Shown here: positions 5,679-7,216 of the stretch, piece after piece
Layout: every line of letters begins with the position of its first letter
How positions within the stretch are numbered: the first letter of the stretch is position 1
Assembly: GCA_021796175.1 (NCBI GenBank)
Contig: JAJYOM010000077.1
Coordinates: 1 to 7,216 of the forward strand
DNA: 7,216 bases
Direction of reading: 5' to 3'
Source of the DNA: Thermoplasmata archaeon
Lineage (GTDB): Archaea; Thermoplasmatota; Thermoplasmata; Sysuiplasmatales; Sysuiplasmataceae
The notes under the pieces: generated by a model
Seen by the model: the letters and a program-made list of their open reading frames with translations, nothing else
The model's database searches: none
What the model was told of the DNA's origin: nothing
Position numbers and translations under genes: made by a program

Positions 5679-5686
5679 TTATAATT
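5679..5686. promoter_or_regulatory. TATA box of the sensor-like gene, nearly symmetric
   Basis: TTATAATT on the plus strand reads AATTATAA on the minus strand. On the minus strand its centre is about 27 bp before GTG 5655, predicting a leaderless transcript; GAAAC just upstream fits a TFB-recognition element. On the plus strand the same box is about 23 bp before ATG 5706, which opens a 23-codon frame leading to the aminotransferase gene. It may therefore act in both directions. Confidence 0.65.
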
Positions 5687-5735
5687 GTTTCTTCAAGCAT
5701 TACACATGCGGGAATTCAGGAGCATCCTCAGCCCG

Positions 5736-5750
5736 CGTGACATCGTCACG
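5736..5750. promoter_or_regulatory. 15-bp palindrome, possible operator of the aminotransferase gene
   Basis: CGTGAC-ATC-GTCACG is a perfect inverted repeat with 6-bp arms and a 3-bp centre. It lies 8 bp before the TATA-like box of the aminotransferase gene. The geometry (6-3-6, just upstream of the TATA box) is the same as at 3133-3147, although the sequence differs, so a different regulator would be expected. Confidence 0.4.
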
Positions 5751-5758
5751 GCGGCAAC

Positions 5759-5765
5759 GATAAAT
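5759..5765 (+). promoter_or_regulatory. TATA-like box for the aminotransferase gene
   Basis: GATAAAT is centred about 26.5 bp before ATG 5789 and predicts a leaderless transcript starting at that codon. It supports 5789 over ATG 5774, although the box is weaker than the others here. Confidence 0.5.
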
Positions 5766-5788
5766 CGGCAGATATGAATGCAGGTCCT

Positions 5789-6886
5789 ATGAAAAGAAGG
5801 ATTCTAATGCACATGGGACCCTCGGTAGGCAACTACCGGGTGCTTGTTGCCGGTTCAGAGGAGAACGTCGGTTTCGCATCACCGGAATTCATTTCCGCCA
5901 TGAAGGAGTGCCTTGACGGATTAGCTGAATTAACAGGCGCCGACGGTGGTTACCTTCCTTTCATAATACCCGGAAGCGGAACTGCAGCAATGGAAAGTGT
6001 AACCACTTTTCTCAGGGAGGGTGACAGGATACTCGTGCTCAGCAATGGCGTGTTCGGCGACAGATGGTCACAGATTTTCGAGAGGTTTCCCGTCCAGGTT
6101 GACAAGCTTACCGCGAGGGCGGGTGAGTCGGTTGCAATGAACAGGATATCAGAAATGGTGTCGGCCAACAGCTACAGAATGACTGTGATGACACACGTTG
6201 AAACGAGCACCGGAGTGCGGGCACCGGTAAGGGAAATGATCTCGGCGGTCAGAAAAAATTCTGATATTGTGGTGGTTGACGGCGTCGCGAGCGTAGGCGG
6301 CGAGGAGGTAAATGCAGCGCTGTGGAATGCAGACATCGTGCTTACCGCGAGCCAGAAGGCGATCGGAGCTCCCCCCGGTCTCGGACTCCTTGTCGTGAGG
6401 AAGTCACTACTTGCATCTGCAGACAAGGACAGGGTCTGCGGCTATTTTCTCGACCTCAGAAACTGGGCGCAGGTCATGGAAGGCATGATGGCGCTAAAGG
6501 GAGGTTACTTCTCAACTCCGCCTGTATCGGCAGTATTTTCCATGAGGGAAGCACTTCGGCTCGCAAGGGAGGAAGGCTTAAGTTCACGCGTGGAAAGGCA
6601 CGCCGCCGCTGCGTCAGCCATAAGAAAGGCTGTTGAGGACATGGGGCTTCAGGTCGTCGCCAGGGAAGGGCTGAGAAGTAACACTGTAACCGGAGTGCTG
6701 CTCGGCGGACTTGATCCTGGTGAATTCCTTAAAAGGTGTGCTGACAATGGGGTCGAGTTTGCCGCGGGAGTACATCCGGAGCTCAAGGGAAGATACTTCA
6801 GGATCGGCCACATGGGCTGGGTCAACAGCAATGACGTGGCGGCTGCCATCCACGCGATGAAGAAGACGGTAGGCGAGATGACTTAG
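5789..6886 (+). CDS. Class V PLP-dependent aminotransferase (alanine/serine-glyoxylate type)
   Basis: This cytoplasmic pyridoxal-phosphate enzyme is of the alanine-glyoxylate/serine-pyruvate aminotransferase group, which moves an amino group between small amino acids (alanine, serine, glycine) and 2-oxo acids. From ATG 5789 it has 365 residues, normal for the family. The N-terminal MGPS and the PGSGTAAMES stretch hold the usual phosphate-contact region. VETSTG precedes the cofactor-ring aspartate in VVVDGVASVGG (aspartate codon at 6278). The PLP-binding lysine is in TASQKAIGAPPGLG (codon at 6356). The C-terminal domain ends with FRIGHMG, also family-typical. The exact substrates cannot be told; a role in serine/glycine metabolism is the likely reading. 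An alternative start at 5774 would add five residues. A TATA-like box fits 5789, while the TGA of a 23-codon upstream frame overlaps ATG 5774. Confidence 0.9.
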   Translation: MKRRILMHMGPSVGNYRVLVAGSEENVGFASPEFISAMKECLDGLAELTGADGGYLPFIIPGSGTAAMESVTTFLREGDRILVLSNGVFGDRWSQIFERFPVQVDKLTARAGESVAMNRISEMVSANSYRMTVMTHVETSTGVRAPVREMISAVRKNSDIVVVDGVASVGGEEVNAALWNADIVLTASQKAIGAPPGLGLLVVRKSLLASADKDRVCGYFLDLRNWAQVMEGMMALKGGYFSTPPVSAVFSMREALRLAREEGLSSRVERHAAAASAIRKAVEDMGLQVVAREGLRSNTVTGVLLGGLDPGEFLKRCADNGVEFAAGVHPELKGRYFRIGHMGWVNSNDVAAAIHAMKKTVGEMT

Positions 6887-6962
6887 GCAGCAAAAAGGTG
6901 CAATGGAAGCTGAAATATCCCGAGTCACGGATACAGCCATACCGGTGTTCAAACAATAAACA

Positions 6963-6982
6963 GCCTGGCTGAGCTGCCAGGC
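6963..6982. terminator. Stem-loop downstream of the aminotransferase gene
   Basis: GCCTGGC at 6963-6969 pairs perfectly with GCCAGGC at 6976-6982 around a 6-base loop. It lies 76 bp after the aminotransferase stop, in the longest intergenic gap of the window (6887-7082), where I see no gene. No T-run follows, so it may stabilise a 3' end rather than terminate transcription. Confidence 0.35.
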
Positions 6983-7053
6983 ATGCCGGCAAACGGACTA
7001 ATCGCGGGTAATTGCCCAAAATGGAAATGGAGGCTGTCCGGGCCGCGAAATTG

Positions 7054-7059
7054 TTTATA
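7054..7059 (+). promoter_or_regulatory. TATA box for the SCP2-like gene
   Basis: TTTATA, centred 26.5 bp before ATG 7083, predicts transcription starting at the ATG, with GAAA a few bases upstream as a possible TFB contact. It fixes the start codon of the last, partial gene. Confidence 0.75.
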
Positions 7060-7082
7060 GAGCACAGCCGATTCACGAGAGT

Positions 7083-7216
7083 ATGCCGAGATTTCCCAGC
7101 AGAGAGTGGGCCGAGGAGTATGTCAGCAGACTCAATTCAAGCGGTGAATACAGGGAAGCAGGAAGAACGTGGGAAGGGGGCATAATTCTGGCAGTTGAAA
7201 AGGATGGCGAGCTGAA
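7083..7216 (+). CDS. SCP2 (sterol-carrier-like) domain protein, 3'-partial
   Basis: Only the first 44 codons are inside the window. The start, MPRFPSREWAEEYVSRLNSS, followed by GEYREAGRTWEGGIILAVEKDGEL, is the typical opening of small archaeal and bacterial SCP2-domain proteins: an F-PS-EW helix, a Y-x-x-A helix turn, then a W-E-G strand and a second strand. The SCP2 fold makes a hydrophobic tunnel that binds lipids or acyl compounds. In archaea no sterol role is known and the ligand is undefined. The frame has no stop up to the window end. The TATA box at the right distance, with no ribosome-binding site, supports leaderless expression from ATG 7083, independent of the aminotransferase gene 196 bp upstream. 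Confidence 0.75.
   Translation, partial: MPRFPSREWAEEYVSRLNSSGEYREAGRTWEGGIILAVEKDGEL

Noticed and set aside
6903..6959. An 18-codon frame (ATG 6903 to TAA) after the aminotransferase gene, preceded by GGTG
   Set aside because: The GGTG is only two bases from the ATG, too close for a ribosome-binding site. No TATA box is well placed and the peptide has no recognisable features.
6887..7082. Possible tRNA or small RNA gene in the longest gap
   Set aside because: No cloverleaf or other conserved RNA pattern could be traced; only one 7-bp stem-loop is clear.

Overview
The window most likely comes from an archaeon, probably of the Thermoplasmatota (Thermoplasma-like) lineage. The evidence is: A/T-rich TATA-like boxes centred about 26 bp before several start codons, with no room for a ribosome-binding site (leaderless transcription); a strong preference for AGG/AGA arginine codons at roughly half G+C; an archaeal Ste24-type M48 protease; a small SCP2-domain protein; and a sensor protein with the archaeal H-box form HDI..MNQ. 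The archaeal assignment is firm. The phylum is an inference from gene resemblance.

Layout, left to right. Positions 2-1036 (+) hold the 3' part of a membrane metalloprotease (Ste24/HtpX, M48), cut by the window edge. Positions 1152-1568 (+) encode a small tandem-ACT-domain protein. Its stop codon abuts the stop of a convergent A-type Fe-S carrier (HesB/IscA/ErpA, 1569-1898, -). Upstream of the carrier on the same strand is a zinc-family quinone-oxidoreductase/alcohol-dehydrogenase-like protein (1974-3017, -). Divergent from it, a short helix-turn-helix protein (3187-3522, +) precedes a thioredoxin reductase (3618-4553, +). Convergent with trxB is a sensor-kinase-like protein whose ATP-binding motifs look destroyed (4564-5655, -). 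Divergent from that is a class V, PLP-dependent aminotransferase (5789-6886, +). The window ends inside an SCP2-like gene (7083-7216, +). Every intergenic gap is under 200 bp.

The genes look like housekeeping and redox functions in single-gene or two-gene units, each with its own promoter, rather than one pathway operon. Three are linked by theme: the Fe-S carrier, the oxidoreductase and thioredoxin reductase all concern redox or metal chemistry, and the HTH gene next to trxB is a possible local regulator. No mobile element, CRISPR array, rRNA or tRNA was seen.

The most unusual items are the sensor protein with a histidine box but no recognisable ATP site and a degenerate receiver-like front domain; a near-symmetric TATA box that could serve it and the opposite strand; two 15-bp perfect palindromes just upstream of TATA boxes; and an identical 10-bp palindrome recurring at the 3' ends of two genes.
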